This document shows, one piece after another, positions 1-8,488 of a DNA stretch of 64,000 bases (the first letter of the stretch is position 1; every line of letters begins with the position of its first letter). Origin of the DNA: Secundilactobacillus silagincola. Its GTDB lineage: Bacteria > Bacillota > Bacilli > Lactobacillales > Lactobacillaceae. The position numbers and the translations under genes are program-made. Below the pieces are notes generated by a model that saw only the letters and a list, made by a program, of their open reading frames with translations, had not been told where the DNA came from and made no database searches. The stretch lies in the NCBI RefSeq assembly GCF_002583405.1, contig NZ_BCMJ01000005.1, positions 154,244-218,243 of the forward strand, read 5' to 3'.

Positions 1-651
1 TGACTCATTAACTTCAGCACTGTAAGCAACGATAGTAATATCAGTACCTTCACGAACTACTTTTGCAGTATCTAGAGGAACTGTGTACTTGCCTTCTGGA
101 ATTTCATCCTTCATTGAACGATATAACTTCAGGTTTTCCATGAAAAGAACTGGGTCGTTGTTTTCAACGGCTGAAATAATCATACCTTTGGCATCATATG
201 GGTTAGCAGGTGTTACAACCCGCAGACCTGGGGTACCAACATAGTAGTTTTCAAGGTTGTCGGCATGCATTTCAGCGGTATGAGTACCACCACCAAATGG
301 TGTCCGAACGGTGATTGGCATTGAACGCTTGCCACTAAAGCGGAAACGTTCACGTGACATTTGACCACCTAATGAGTCAACGGCTTCAAAAGTGAAGCCC
401 ATAAATTGAATTTCTGGAATTGGACGCCAGCCAGTAGCAGCTAACCCAATTGATAATCCTAAAATTCCTGATTCAGCTAATGGTGTATCGAAGACCCGGT
501 CTTCACCATACTTGTCTTGCAGACCTTGGGTAGTACGGAACACACCACCATTTTTACCAACGTCTTCACCGAAGATCAACGTTTTCGGATCTTCGCCTAA
601 AACAACGTCTAAACCATCTGTAATCGCTTTGATATAAGTTAATTTAGCCAT
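1..651 (-). CDS. pdhB: Pyruvate dehydrogenase E1 component, beta subunit (partial, N-terminal 217 residues)
   Basis: Beta chain of the thiamine-diphosphate-dependent E1 enzyme, which with the alpha chain decarboxylates pyruvate and acetylates the lipoyl domain of E2. The gene runs off the left edge. The visible part begins MAKLTYIKAI and contains the family segments FGEDVGKNGGVFR and DTPLAESGILGLSIGLA, then GGGTHTAEMHADN. It starts two bases after the pdhA stop, so the two are co-transcribed and probably translationally coupled. The E2 and E3 genes are expected further left, outside the window. Identification rests on strong family resemblance and on the neighbouring alpha subunit. Confidence 0.96.
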   Translation of the reverse strand, partial: MAKLTYIKAITDGLDVVLGEDPKTLIFGEDVGKNGGVFRTTQGLQDKYGEDRVFDTPLAESGILGLSIGLAATGWRPIPEIQFMGFTFEAVDSLGGQMSRERFRFSGKRSMPITVRTPFGGGTHTAEMHADNLENYYVGTPGLRVVTPANPYDAKGMIISAVENNDPVLFMENLKLYRSMKDEIPEGKYTVPLDTAKVVREGTDITIVAYSAEVNES

Positions 652-653
652 GG

Positions 654-1769
654 TTACTTCGACTCCTTTGCTTCGAATCTTGCAATATCAGCTTTGATTT
701 GTGGAGTTGGTTCTTCGAACGTCGTCTTCAACATATCAACAACTGATTGTGTAGGTGTATTTTCAGCTTCCTTCATTGATGCTTTGAAGCTGTCTTTATA
801 TTCCTCAACAAGTTTGTCTTCTTGGTCTTGTGACCATAATCCCTTGTCACCCAATACTTTACGCATACGGATCAAAGGATCAGCGTCGAACCAAGGTTTT
901 TCTTCTTCTTTTGTCCGGTAACGACTAGGATCATCACCAGCACTTGAGTGAGCACCATAACGATAAGTTAAGGTTTCAACCAATACTGGACCATTACCAG
1001 CAGCGGCAAAGTCACGTGCTTCTTTAGTAGCAATGTAAGTAGCCAAAACATCCATCCCATCAACTTGAATAGATGGAACACCAGATGCAACGGCTTTTTG
1101 AGCTAAGGTTTCAGCAGCAGTTTGCTTGTAACGTGGAACTGAAATTGCCCAGCCATTGTTTTGAACCATGAATACAGCAGGAGCTTGGAATGAAGATGCA
1201 AAGTTAACACCTTCGTAGAAGTCACCTTGCGAAGTACCACCATCACCGGTATATACGAATGATACGGCATCTTTTTCACCGTTCTTCTTAATACCTAATG
1301 CGGCGCCGGCAGCTTCAACGTATTGCGCACCAATGATAATTTGTGGGAACCAGTTACGTTGGTCACCATAATCATCACCAACGGCGTTACCCTTTGACCA
1401 TAAGAAGCCTTGGGCTACGGAAGCACCGTGTTGAATTAATTGTGGCAAGTCACGGTAGGCAGGGAACAGGAAATCTTGGTCTTTAAATGCTGCAATTGAC
1501 CCCATTTCACTTGCTTCCTCACCATAAGTCGGGGCATAGAAGCCTAAACGACCTTGACGAGAGAAGTTCATTGTTTGTTCATGCAATGTACGCTCCCAAA
1601 CCATCTTTTTCATAAAATCAACTAACTGATCATCTGAAAAAGTATCGAAAAGTTCTTGATTCACGATCTTCGCATCTTTGTCCACAATTTGGAACGTTTT
1701 CTTATACGGATCGCTCATCGTGGCTTTAATTGATGCGAAATCAATTACTTGCCCAGTTTTCTTCGCCAT
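654..1769 (-). CDS. pdhA: Pyruvate dehydrogenase E1 component, alpha subunit
   Basis: Alpha chain of cytosolic pyruvate dehydrogenase E1; it binds thiamine diphosphate and Mg2+ and decarboxylates pyruvate. The cofactor motif is visible as GDGGTSQGDFYEG through VQNN, and SRYR in the C-terminal half is the usual regulatory-loop region. About 371 residues, normal for the Gram-positive family. I place the start at the ATG at 1769 (MAKKTGQ) because a GGAAAG ribosome site lies eight bases upstream; a GTG three codons earlier has no spaced site. First gene of the operon with pdhB, led by its own promoter with a CcpA site and a hairpin in the leader, so carbon-source control is likely. Confidence 0.97.
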   Translation of the reverse strand: MAKKTGQVIDFASIKATMSDPYKKTFQIVDKDAKIVNQELFDTFSDDQLVDFMKKMVWERTLHEQTMNFSRQGRLGFYAPTYGEEASEMGSIAAFKDQDFLFPAYRDLPQLIQHGASVAQGFLWSKGNAVGDDYGDQRNWFPQIIIGAQYVEAAGAALGIKKNGEKDAVSFVYTGDGGTSQGDFYEGVNFASSFQAPAVFMVQNNGWAISVPRYKQTAAETLAQKAVASGVPSIQVDGMDVLATYIATKEARDFAAAGNGPVLVETLTYRYGAHSSAGDDPSRYRTKEEEKPWFDADPLIRMRKVLGDKGLWSQDQEDKLVEEYKDSFKASMKEAENTPTQSVVDMLKTTFEEPTPQIKADIARFEAKESK

Positions 1770-1803
1770 AACTAACACTTTCCTTTCCGTTTGTATGCAA
1801 CCA

Positions 1804-1833
1804 GTTTCAAAACCACTTTCATAGTTTTGAAAC
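1804..1833. repeat. Perfect 10-bp inverted repeat in the pdhA leader
   Basis: GTTTCAAAAC at 1804-1813 is repeated in reverse complement at 1824-1833 around a ten-base spacer. It lies between the predicted pdhA transcription start and the ribosome site and its distal arm overlaps the cre at 1827-1841. It could be a second protein-binding site or an mRNA hairpin; no U-tract follows, so it is not a terminator. Confidence 0.7.
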
Positions 1834-1841
1834 CGTTTGCT
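1827..1841. promoter_or_regulatory. cre (CcpA binding site) for pdhAB
   Basis: TTGAAACCGTTTGCT matches the catabolite response consensus WTGNAANCGNWNNCW at every fixed position. It sits just downstream of the predicted pdhA start point, where bound CcpA would act as a roadblock or modulator. Function is inferred from the motif and position only. Confidence 0.6.
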
Positions 1842-1859
1842 TTTCTCAACTACACTCTT

Positions 1860-1888
1860 AAATTACCACGCTTTCACAATTCATGCAA
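1860..1888 (-). promoter_or_regulatory. Predicted pdhA promoter
   Basis: Read on the minus strand: -35 TTGCAT (1883-1888), 17-bp spacer, -10 TAATTT (1860-1865). The leader to the pdhA start would be about 85 nt. The spacer contains a TGAAAGCG half of a second cre-like sequence. Confidence 0.5.
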
Positions 1889-2012
1889 GCCCTTTCATTA
1901 CTTTTAAAACGCAAAAATTGCCCAGTTGCCTGTGAACATAGGAATCCTTTTTTCTGAAAAAATGTTTGTATTTTCTTTCACATTTTTTTAATTTCATTTT
2001 TGTAACTTATTA

Positions 2013-2021
2013 TGCTAGAAT
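2013..2021 (+). promoter_or_regulatory. Predicted def promoter, extended -10
   Basis: TGCTAGAAT is an extended -10 element (TGn plus TAGAAT). No good -35 hexamer was seen, which is tolerated with an extended -10. It lies 45 bp before the def start and rules out translation starting at the far upstream in-frame ATG at 2012. Confidence 0.45.
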
Positions 2022-2065
2022 TGATCGTTAGAGCACTTGTTTTTTCAATTTCGGAGGTAATTTTC

Positions 2066-2623
2066 GTGATTTTAATGAAAGACATCACCAGAGACGGTGA
2101 CCCTGTCCTCAGAAAAGAAGCTGCCAAAGTCAGTTTTCCCCTATCTGAGGAGGATCAAAAGTTGGCTGATGATATGATGGAATACTTAAAAGTCAGTCAA
2201 GATCCAGAACTATGTAAGAAATATGGTTTGCGTGCCGGTGTTGGTTTAGCCGCACCGCAAGTCGGCGTTTCAAAAATGATGGCTGCAGTTCTTGTACCAG
2301 CTGAAGAAGGCGCTAAGTCTCCATTTACTGACGTCATTATTAACCCAGTTATTATTAGTCATTCCGTTCAAAGCGGTGCGTTAACTGAGGGCGAAGGATG
2401 TTTGTCAGTAGATAAAGAAGTGCCCGGCTTCGTACCACGTCATGACCGGATCACCTTACGCTACCAAGACACTAAGGGCGAAACCCACAAAGTTCGTCTT
2501 AAGAATTATCCAGCAATCGTTTGTCAGCATGAAATTGACCATCTTCACGGGATCTTGTTTTACGATCATATCAATAAAGACAATCCTTACGAAGTTAGCG
2601 ATGATACCATTATGTTTGAATAA
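2066..2623 (+). CDS. def: Peptide deformylase
   Basis: Removes the N-formyl group from nascent proteins in the cytosol with a metal-bound water. All three family motifs are visible: GVGLAAPQ (about residues 58-65), EGCLS (about 110-114, metal-ligand Cys) and QHEIDH (metal-ligand His and catalytic Glu, about 154-159). The insertion between motifs and the length of 185 residues fit the type-2 enzymes of Gram-positives. I choose the GTG at 2066 because GGAGG ends eight bases upstream; the in-frame ATG at 2075 is spaced too far and the upstream ATG at 2012 lies in the promoter. Single-gene unit, diverging from pdhA and ending in a hairpin shared with the converging gene. Confidence 0.96.
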   Translation: MILMKDITRDGDPVLRKEAAKVSFPLSEEDQKLADDMMEYLKVSQDPELCKKYGLRAGVGLAAPQVGVSKMMAAVLVPAEEGAKSPFTDVIINPVIISHSVQSGALTEGEGCLSVDKEVPGFVPRHDRITLRYQDTKGETHKVRLKNYPAIVCQHEIDHLHGILFYDHINKDNPYEVSDDTIMFE

Positions 2624-2663
2624 ACTTTCGATGGTTAGTATTTCTTAAAATTAAGTCATACTG

Positions 2664-2710
2664 AAAACAGCTTACAGCTCAGCCATTCGGCTAAACAGTA
2701 AGCTGTTTTT
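2664..2710. terminator. Bidirectional terminator between def and the converging gene
   Basis: AAAACAGCTTAC (2664-2675) pairs with GTAAGCTGTTTT (2698-2709), followed by more T on the plus strand and by A-rich sequence that gives a U-tract on the minus strand. The loop contains a small AGCC/GGCT hairpin. Confidence 0.85.
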
Positions 2711-2717
2711 GTTTGTT

Positions 2718-3239
2718 TTAATTATTCTGGTTGGTGACGTTAGGCTTCGTTTTAGGGTCCAACCGGTGTAAATCTTGAATGTACTCAATCGTAGCTTCAT
2801 TAACGAGGTATGCCACACCAAGATGAATACGTTTTGTATGCCGCCAAATATCCGTTACCAAAAACGCTGACTCGCCTGGCTCAACCACCGAAACAATTTG
2901 ATGATCCTGGCAAAATTCAGCTAAGATATGGTTTAACCGTTGCCTTAAAATTGGTAACTGATCATCCGTAATCTGGTCAATCAAGAGCAAATATTCAAAC
3001 GCCATCACACCCCTGCCCCAACCATCAGGAATGATACTAGCGTCCAAAACAGTTGCGGGACTTGAAATAAAATGTTCATCTGCTAAACGTTGGAGAGCTC
3101 CTTTAACGGCTACATTAGTCTGTTCCAGCGCTGCACTTTGCGCTTTTTTAGTGTTGCGGCTTACAATTATGTGATGGATAAGTAGGTAGAGACAGATTGC
3201 AATAATCACAGCAATTAAAATCGTAACTGTTCGACCCAT
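2718..3239 (-). CDS. Membrane-anchored protein of unknown function
   Basis: I do not recognise the family. About 173 residues: a single hydrophobic segment at residues 6-24 (VTILIAVIIAICLYLLIHH), then a soluble mixed domain with EFCQDH and DIWRHTKRIHLGVAYLV. The Asn- and Gln-rich tail ends the protein. The topology suggests an N-terminal signal anchor with the rest outside, but the positively charged residues after the segment (RNTKK) would favour the reverse orientation. The ATG at 3239 is preferred over a GTG three codons earlier because AGGAG lies eight bases ahead of it. It is a monocistronic unit between def and rpoY. Confidence 0.7.
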   Translation of the reverse strand: MGRTVTILIAVIIAICLYLLIHHIIVSRNTKKAQSAALEQTNVAVKGALQRLADEHFISSPATVLDASIIPDGWGRGVMAFEYLLLIDQITDDQLPILRQRLNHILAEFCQDHQIVSVVEPGESAFLVTDIWRHTKRIHLGVAYLVNEATIEYIQDLHRLDPKTKPNVTNQNN

Positions 3240-3352
3240 GGCGACCACTCCTTTTTAAATTATACTAACACAATTTATATTTCAACTTTATCATTCTGCA
3301 GAAACTTGAATGAAAGCTCGCCGCATTGCGAGATTCTGCCCGGTTGGAAAAC

Positions 3353-3381
3353 TATACAATTTTATTCATATATGATAATAT
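3353..3381 (+). promoter_or_regulatory. Predicted rpoY-rnjA promoter
   Basis: -35-like TATACA (3353-3358), 17-bp spacer, -10 TAATAT (3376-3381) preceded by TG (extended -10). A leader of about 105 nt runs to rpoY. Confidence 0.5.
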
Positions 3382-3492
3382 ATTAGCAACTGTTGTTCAT
3401 TAACAACGAGACGTTCGGTACAAATAAAAGATCGGTTAGCGATCAATGCAGTAATTCACTGTAACTATAGAAAGGAAGTAGACAATTTCACT

Positions 3493-3711
3493 ATGATTTT
3501 TAAAGTTTACTATCAAGAAGACCAGATTCGTAACCCCAAACGTGAGGATACGAAATCACTTTATATCGATGCTGCCACGGAAGTTGAAGCGCGCGCTTTA
3601 GTTGCTGAAAACACCAAGCACAACATCGAATTCATCGAACCACTTGAGGGTAAGTTCCTTGAATATGAACAGGAAAACCCGGACTACAAGTTGACGGAGT
3701 TTAATAAATGA
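3493..3711 (+). CDS. rpoY: RNA polymerase epsilon subunit
   Basis: Small accessory subunit of Firmicute RNA polymerase (YkzG family), 72 residues, beginning MIFKVYYQ, with the family segment [16 protein letters not shown] and an acidic C-terminus. The gene is conserved immediately upstream of rnjA, and here its TGA overlaps the rnjA ATG by four bases (ATGA), so translation is coupled. The closest purine-rich ribosome site (AAAGGA, 3471-3476) lies unusually far, 16 bases, from the ATG; the protein sequence nevertheless leaves no better start. Confidence 0.92.
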   Translation: MIFKVYYQEDQIRNPKREDTKSLYIDAATEVEARALVAENTKHNIEFIEPLEGKFLEYEQENPDYKLTEFNK

Positions 3712-5384
3712 AAAAATTAAACGTCAAAAACAATGAAACAGCGATTTTTGGCGTTGGTGGTTTAGGCGAAATCGGGAAGAATACATATGGTATTCAATTC
3801 CAGGATGAGATTATTTTAATTGATGCCGGAATTAAATTCCCAGAGGATGAACTACTCGGAATCGATTACGTGATTCCAGACTATCATTATCTCATCGCCA
3901 ACCAGCAAAAGATCAAAGCACTGGTCATCACCCATGGTCATGAAGATCATATCGGTGGTGTTCCCTATCTGTTAAAGGATTTAAACGTGCCAGTCTACGC
4001 TGGACCACTTGCGCTTGCACTAATCAAAAACAAGTTGGATGAACACGGTTTGCTCCGTTCAGCCGAACTTCACGAAATCAATGAAGATACCGTACTGAAG
4101 TTCCGAAAAACAAGTGTGGAATTTTTCCGAACGACCCACTCTATTCCGGATACTTTAGGAGTTGCAGTGCATACCCCTTCTGGCGTGATTGTTCAGACTG
4201 GGGACTATAAGTTCGATCTGACTCCCGTTACCAACCAGCCGCCTGATTTACAAAAGATGGCGCGCCTCGGTGCAGAAGGTGTACTTTGCCTGATGTCGGA
4301 TTCTACCAATGCTGAACGACCAATTTGGACGAAGTCTGAAAAATGGGTCGGTAAATCAATTCGCCGGATTTTTGATCAAGTCGATGGTCGCATTATATTT
4401 GCAACTTTCGCTTCAAATATTTCTCGGATGGAAACTGCCTGTGAAACCGCACTGTCCCATGGTCGGAAAATTGCGGTCTTTGGTCGAAGCATGGAGGCAG
4501 CCATCGTCAATGGTCGCGAACTGGGATATCTGAATATTCCAGATGAAGCACTTATTGACGCAAATGAGTTACGTTCTTTACCAGCTAATAAGGTCATGAT
4601 CCTTTGTACCGGGTCACAAGGTGAACCAATGGCTGCCCTTTCAAGGATTGCCAACGGTACCCACCGTCAGATTTCAATTCAGCCTGGTGATACCGTGGTC
4701 TTTTCAAGTAACCCAATTCCTGGCAACACTGTTAGTGTTAACCACGTTATTAACGAACTTGAAGAAGCCGGGGCTAACGTTATTCATGGTAAGGTCAATA
4801 ACATCCATACTTCTGGTCACGGTGGTCAAGAAGAACAGAAACTCATGCTTCGGTTAATGAAGCCTAAGTACTTCATGCCGATTCATGGTGAATACCGAAT
4901 GCTCAAGATTCATACCGAATTAGCTGAGCAATGTGGCGTACCGCTTGACCATAGTTTTATTATGGAAAACGGTGACGTTCTCGCACTCACCAAAGATTCA
5001 GCACGAATTGCCGGTCACTTCACTGCTGGTGATGTTTACATCGATGGTAGCGGCATTGGCGATATTGGCAACGTTGTGTTACGTGATCGTCAGCTGCTCT
5101 CTGAAGAAGGCTTAGTCGTGGTCGTCGCAACGATCAATCTGAATGATAAAATCATTCAGGCGGGTCCAGATCTTCTCTCACGTGGTTTCGTTTATATGCG
5201 TGAGTCTGGTGAGTTATTAAATGAAGGTCGTCGCCTCGTCTTTTCTACCATTCGCCGAGCAATGCGTTCAAAGAAGGCTAACGAGGCTTCCATTCGAAAC
5301 GCCATCATTGATGATCTACAGAATTTCCTTTATGAAAAAACTGAGCGTCATCCAATGATTTTACCGATGTTAATTATGGATTAA
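3708..5384 (+). CDS. rnjA: Ribonuclease J1
   Basis: Metallo-beta-lactamase/beta-CASP ribonuclease with 5'-3' exo- and endonuclease activity, central to mRNA turnover and rRNA maturation in Firmicutes. 558 residues, the normal length. The zinc motif HGHEDH is at residues 76-81; DSTNAERP follows in the beta-CASP region, and MPIHGEYRM is the later His-containing metal motif. Starts at an ATG overlapping the rpoY stop. Transcribed from the rpoY promoter and closed by a strong terminator. Confidence 0.97.
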   Translation: MKKLNVKNNETAIFGVGGLGEIGKNTYGIQFQDEIILIDAGIKFPEDELLGIDYVIPDYHYLIANQQKIKALVITHGHEDHIGGVPYLLKDLNVPVYAGPLALALIKNKLDEHGLLRSAELHEINEDTVLKFRKTSVEFFRTTHSIPDTLGVAVHTPSGVIVQTGDYKFDLTPVTNQPPDLQKMARLGAEGVLCLMSDSTNAERPIWTKSEKWVGKSIRRIFDQVDGRIIFATFASNISRMETACETALSHGRKIAVFGRSMEAAIVNGRELGYLNIPDEALIDANELRSLPANKVMILCTGSQGEPMAALSRIANGTHRQISIQPGDTVVFSSNPIPGNTVSVNHVINELEEAGANVIHGKVNNIHTSGHGGQEEQKLMLRLMKPKYFMPIHGEYRMLKIHTELAEQCGVPLDHSFIMENGDVLALTKDSARIAGHFTAGDVYIDGSGIGDIGNVVLRDRQLLSEEGLVVVVATINLNDKIIQAGPDLLSRGFVYMRESGELLNEGRRLVFSTIRRAMRSKKANEASIRNAIIDDLQNFLYEKTERHPMILPMLIMD

Positions 5385-5393
5385 GGTATTAGA

Positions 5394-5425
5394 AAAGCCA
5401 TTTGCGGTTGCAAATGGCTTTTTTT
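5394..5425 (+). terminator. rnjA terminator
   Basis: Perfect 12-bp stem AAAGCCATTTGC (5394-5405) / GCAAATGGCTTT (5410-5421), tetraloop GGTT, and a run of seven T. Confidence 0.93.
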
Positions 5426-5554
5426 GTGGCTCACTAAATGTGAAGCTTTCAAACTTCAAACCCTCTGACATCTCCATAATCTTTCTCATCACATTCTAAC
5501 TAAATCTGAACACTTTCTAAATACTTCATTCTAGCCCTGACTAACAAAGTCGGC

Positions 5555-5560
5555 TATAAT
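5555..5560 (+). promoter_or_regulatory. Predicted promoter of the lipid kinase gene (-10 TATAAT)
   Basis: A consensus TATAAT lies 41 bp before the GTG start. The -35 region is weak (no TTGACA-like hexamer at 16-18 bp). Confidence 0.5.
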
Positions 5561-5601
5561 AAGAAAGTATGATTTTCGAATGCTATTGGAGGATGAGTTA
5601 G

Positions 5602-6570
5602 GTGTCAATCAGTTACTACATCATTTTAAATGAGTTTGCCGGTGGTGGCAGCGTCAAAAATCTATGGCCAGAAATCAAAGCCACTCTAGATGAACGGCAG
5701 GTAGACTATAAAGTTGGCCGCTCCACTTATGCTGGACATGCTCAGCTTTTAGCCAATCAATTTGCTAAAGCTCACGCTGATGATGAGCCTACAACACAGC
5801 ATCGCTACGTCGTTTTAGCAATTGGTGGCGATGGCACGCTTCATCAAGCTATCTCCGGGTTAGCTGAAGCTCACCTAGAACGCCCTATTCCGGTAGCTTA
5901 CTTACCAGTGGGGTCTGGTAACGACTTCGCTCGAGGTATTAAGATGGCCACTAACTGGCATAAAGCGCTCAATCAGATTTTAAACTGTACCGCTGAAAAT
6001 TGGCTCACAGTAGGCTCCTTCTTTGATACCAATAAACAGACCCATGGTATATTTACTAATAACGTTGGCGTTGGTTTTGACGCTGCTGTGGTCACGTCCG
6101 CTAACGGTGCGCCATCCAAGAGTATCCTCAACCGATTACATCTAGGTGGTCTAAGTTATCTAGCCGCAATTATCGGCGTGTTCTATAACCAAGAAGCTTT
6201 TCCTCTGACCGTACACGTTGGCCAGCACAGAGATATTTACTCACACGCTTATTTAGTAACTGTCACTAATCACCCTTACTTTGGTGGTGGCGTAAAGATT
6301 GCACCATCAGCTTCTGTTAGTGACCCTAATCTCGATTTGGTTGTCATTGAAAAAGCGAACATTTTTAAACTTCTTTTTATACTATTAATGATATCAATGG
6401 GTAAACATTTAAAGTTAAAATCGGTTCACCACTATCATGAAAACAAAATTCATTTAATCGTTCCTTCTATTGAGTATGGTCAAATCGACGGTGAAGAAAT
6501 GGGTGGTCGCTATTGGGATACCTACTTCGAAACTAAACAGTACCCTTTTTGGATCGATCCTACTATTTAA
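5602..6570 (+). CDS. Diacylglycerol kinase family lipid kinase (DagK/YegS type)
   Basis: Cytosolic, membrane-associated kinase that phosphorylates a lipid alcohol, most often diacylglycerol, with ATP. 322 residues. The nucleotide-binding motif GGDGTL is at residues 75-80 and PVGSGNDFARG at about 102-112; VTNHPYFGGGVKIAPSA and QIDGEE are the typical C-terminal beta-sandwich signatures. GTG start at 5602 with GGAGG nine bases ahead. Single-gene unit ending at a 17-bp hairpin. B. subtilis DgkB recycles diacylglycerol released by lipoteichoic acid synthesis; that role here is an inference. Confidence 0.92.
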   Translation: MSISYYIILNEFAGGGSVKNLWPEIKATLDERQVDYKVGRSTYAGHAQLLANQFAKAHADDEPTTQHRYVVLAIGGDGTLHQAISGLAEAHLERPIPVAYLPVGSGNDFARGIKMATNWHKALNQILNCTAENWLTVGSFFDTNKQTHGIFTNNVGVGFDAAVVTSANGAPSKSILNRLHLGGLSYLAAIIGVFYNQEAFPLTVHVGQHRDIYSHAYLVTVTNHPYFGGGVKIAPSASVSDPNLDLVVIEKANIFKLLFILLMISMGKHLKLKSVHHYHENKIHLIVPSIEYGQIDGEEMGGRYWDTYFETKQYPFWIDPTI

Positions 6571-6613
6571 TTTTTTTCACACTAAAAAACATGCCATCAT
6601 CTGCTAACGACAC

Positions 6614-6654
6614 AAATAGGCGCTATTCCGACAAAACCGGAATAGCGCCTATTT
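6614..6654. terminator. Long 17-bp hairpin, terminator of the lipid kinase gene (possibly bidirectional)
   Basis: Perfect arms at 6614-6630 and 6638-6654 (AAATAGGCGCTATTCCG and its complement) around a seven-base loop. T-rich sequence is present on both sides, so it can also end the minus-strand gene at 6777-6986. Confidence 0.85.
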
Positions 6655-6776
6655 TAAAAGATTTTATTAGCTTTTAGTTACCTTCTAATCCAGAAAATGA
6701 CAGAAACTCATCTCAATATTACCTGAACGTTTCATTTGGCTCTCTTGCTCCGACCTATTTTCTGAAAAATACGCAA

Positions 6777-6986
6777 CTAATCTTCGGAAGCAGCCATTGC
6801 TTCTAAAATCATATTCAAATAGTCACACTTTGCTGAAAGTTCTTGCATCTGCCGACCATATTTAGGCTCGATGGTAATCGTCTCGTGATGACACGGTTCA
6901 ACCTGTCGAGCTTCAGTCGCCTTTAATTCAGTTAGTTGTTCGTTTACTTTCTGATATTCAGTGAGGATCTCCGTACGATTACTCAT
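6777..6986 (-). CDS. Small coiled-coil-like protein of unknown function
   Basis: 69 residues, no signal peptide or membrane segment. Two helical, Glu/Gln/Lys-rich stretches (EILTEYQKVNEQLTELKAT and MQELSAKCDYLNMILEAM) flank a short linker with a CHH triplet. It resembles small lactobacillar hypothetical proteins, but I cannot name a family. The ATG at 6986 has AAGAAGG about ten bases upstream, which supports translation. No promoter was identified with confidence. The hairpin at 6614-6654 may serve as its terminator. Confidence 0.6.
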   Translation of the reverse strand: MSNRTEILTEYQKVNEQLTELKATEARQVEPCHHETITIEPKYGRQMQELSAKCDYLNMILEAMAASED

Positions 6987-7130
6987 CAGTTACACGCCTT
7001 CTTAATTGCAAAATAATTTTAAGTAATTTTTAAACAAGAAAGACTATAACACCAAACTTCAACTTTGTGAACCACATTTTACAACAAAACTTCAAAAGAT
7101 TGCGAAAGCAACTTCTGTAAAAAATAAAAA

Positions 7131-7159
7131 ACGCGACGTTTGAAAATCAAACTTCGCGT
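7131..7159 (-). terminator. Terminator of the LysM-NlpC/P60 gene
   Basis: Arms ACGCGACGTTTG (7131-7142) and CAAACTTCGCGT (7148-7159) pair with one mismatch; on the minus strand the stem is followed by six T. Confidence 0.88.
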
Positions 7160-7183
7160 CCTTAAATATCATACTTATTTTCT

Positions 7184-8203
7184 CTAACCGTTCACTGTAC
7201 CAGCGAAACTTGGCTTGAAATATGAACTGATTGATTGAATCTGAACATTTTCACCAGGTTCTGGCGCGGCAACAAACTGATTATTACCGATATAAATTGC
7301 CACGTGGTAAGTCGCACCCTTAGACCCCCAAAATAAGAGATCACCAGGAACTGCATGACTAACAGAGTGGGTAGAAACGTGAGCTTCTTGTGCCACCGTA
7401 TTGTGTGGCAAAGAAACTCCAACTGTATGGGCATAAACGTAACTTGTAAACCCTGAACAGTCCATTCCTTTAAGGGAAGAACCACCCCAGACATACGGAA
7501 TCTTTTCCGAAGCTAATTTAACCGCATAACTGGTTACAGACGTCACTGGCGCACCAGCAGCATCAGCTTTAACCGTCTTCTTAGCCTTAGGTGTTGTGTT
7601 GATTGATTGCTTCTTAGTGGTTGTTGCAGTTGCTGCCTTAGTGTTAGTAGAACTTGCCACACTTTTAACCGTGGTGGTAGCGCTCGTCTTTGCTTTGGCT
7701 GCAGTCCCCTTAACCTTTAATCTTTGACCAGTATAAATCGTGTCACCGTTCAAATGATTTAAAGACCGTAGCCGATTAACAGTTATCCCATATTTTGCAC
7801 TGATTTTATTCAGCGTATCCCCCGACTTAACTTTGTATGTAGAGGCTGTGGCTGTTGTCTTGACTGGTGAAGTAGCAGCATTTGCTTTCGTAGTAACTTG
7901 TGTATTTGACTTCGGTGTCTTAACTGTTGTCTGTTTAGCAGATGTATGAGTTGTTTTAGCTGATGCTGATGAAGAACCTAAAACAATTTTTTGACCTGCA
8001 AAAATCATATCTTTGTTTAAATGGTTGGTTTTCTCAATTGAACTAACTGACACACCGTACCTGTTAGCTAGCTTCCAAACTGTGTCCCCAGATTTAACTG
8101 TAACAGTTTTAGCGCTGGCTTGAAGTGGCCCGGCAAACATAAAACCCGCAACTCCAATAACACCAGCAGTGATGACTTTGGTTGTCGTGTGTTGTTTTCC
8201 CAA
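7184..8203 (-). CDS. Secreted LysM-domain NlpC/P60 peptidoglycan hydrolase
   Basis: Exported cell-wall endopeptidase, probably cleaving gamma-D-Glu-diamino-acid bonds as other NlpC/P60 enzymes do. 339 residues: signal peptide with a hydrophobic core (VITAGVIGVAGFMFAG) ending near ASA; LysM 1 at about 33-76; LysM 2 at about 121-165; a Thr/Lys/Ala linker; an NlpC/P60 domain from about 222. The catalytic pair is visible as DCSGF (Cys249) and YHVAIY (His about 300). Where a third His is often found the sequence reads FVAAPEPG. TTG start at 8203, set by AGGAGGAG nine bases upstream. Monocistronic, with its own promoter and terminator. Confidence 0.93.
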   Translation of the reverse strand: MGKQHTTTKVITAGVIGVAGFMFAGPLQASAKTVTVKSGDTVWKLANRYGVSVSSIEKTNHLNKDMIFAGQKIVLGSSSASAKTTHTSAKQTTVKTPKSNTQVTTKANAATSPVKTTATASTYKVKSGDTLNKISAKYGITVNRLRSLNHLNGDTIYTGQRLKVKGTAAKAKTSATTTVKSVASSTNTKAATATTTKKQSINTTPKAKKTVKADAAGAPVTSVTSYAVKLASEKIPYVWGGSSLKGMDCSGFTSYVYAHTVGVSLPHNTVAQEAHVSTHSVSHAVPGDLLFWGSKGATYHVAIYIGNNQFVAAPEPGENVQIQSISSYFKPSFAGTVNG

Positions 8204-8269
8204 ATCAGATCACTCCTCCTAATTAACTTTCTTGTCCTTGTGAATGCGCTTTACAGAAATTACATGTTC

Positions 8270-8299
8270 ATATTAACACACTTTCTAAATAATCAGCAA
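8270..8299 (-). promoter_or_regulatory. Predicted promoter of the LysM-NlpC/P60 gene
   Basis: Minus strand: -35 TTGCTG (8294-8299), 18-bp spacer, extended -10 TGT-TAATAT (hexamer 8270-8275). A sequence one mismatch from the cre consensus lies upstream, near 8332-8346. Confidence 0.5.
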
Positions 8300-8395
8300 A
8301 AAAGTTTAAGATTTTCTTGCGATAAGCAATTATGAAAGCGTAACTTATGTCCAATGATAACTGATTTAACGCTGTTTATAAGGCTTTGTAACATA

Positions 8396-8438
8396 CAAAA
8401 AAACTAGTTGCTATTTTCATGAATGTTAGCAACTAGTT
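8396..8438 (-). terminator. Terminator of the DUF1002 gene
   Basis: Perfect 12-bp arms at 8402-8413 (AACTAGTTGCTA) and 8427-8438, with seven T following on the minus strand (8397-8403 as A on plus). Confidence 0.92.
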
Positions 8439-8488
8439 AGTATTTTTATGATTATTCGATTACTTTTTGCTTAATAAACGCACTGAAT

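Noticed and set aside
2012..2065. Longer N-terminus for def (hydrophobic [12 protein letters not shown])
   Set aside because: Starts inside the predicted -10 element and precedes the ribosome site; homologues begin at the GTG at 2066.
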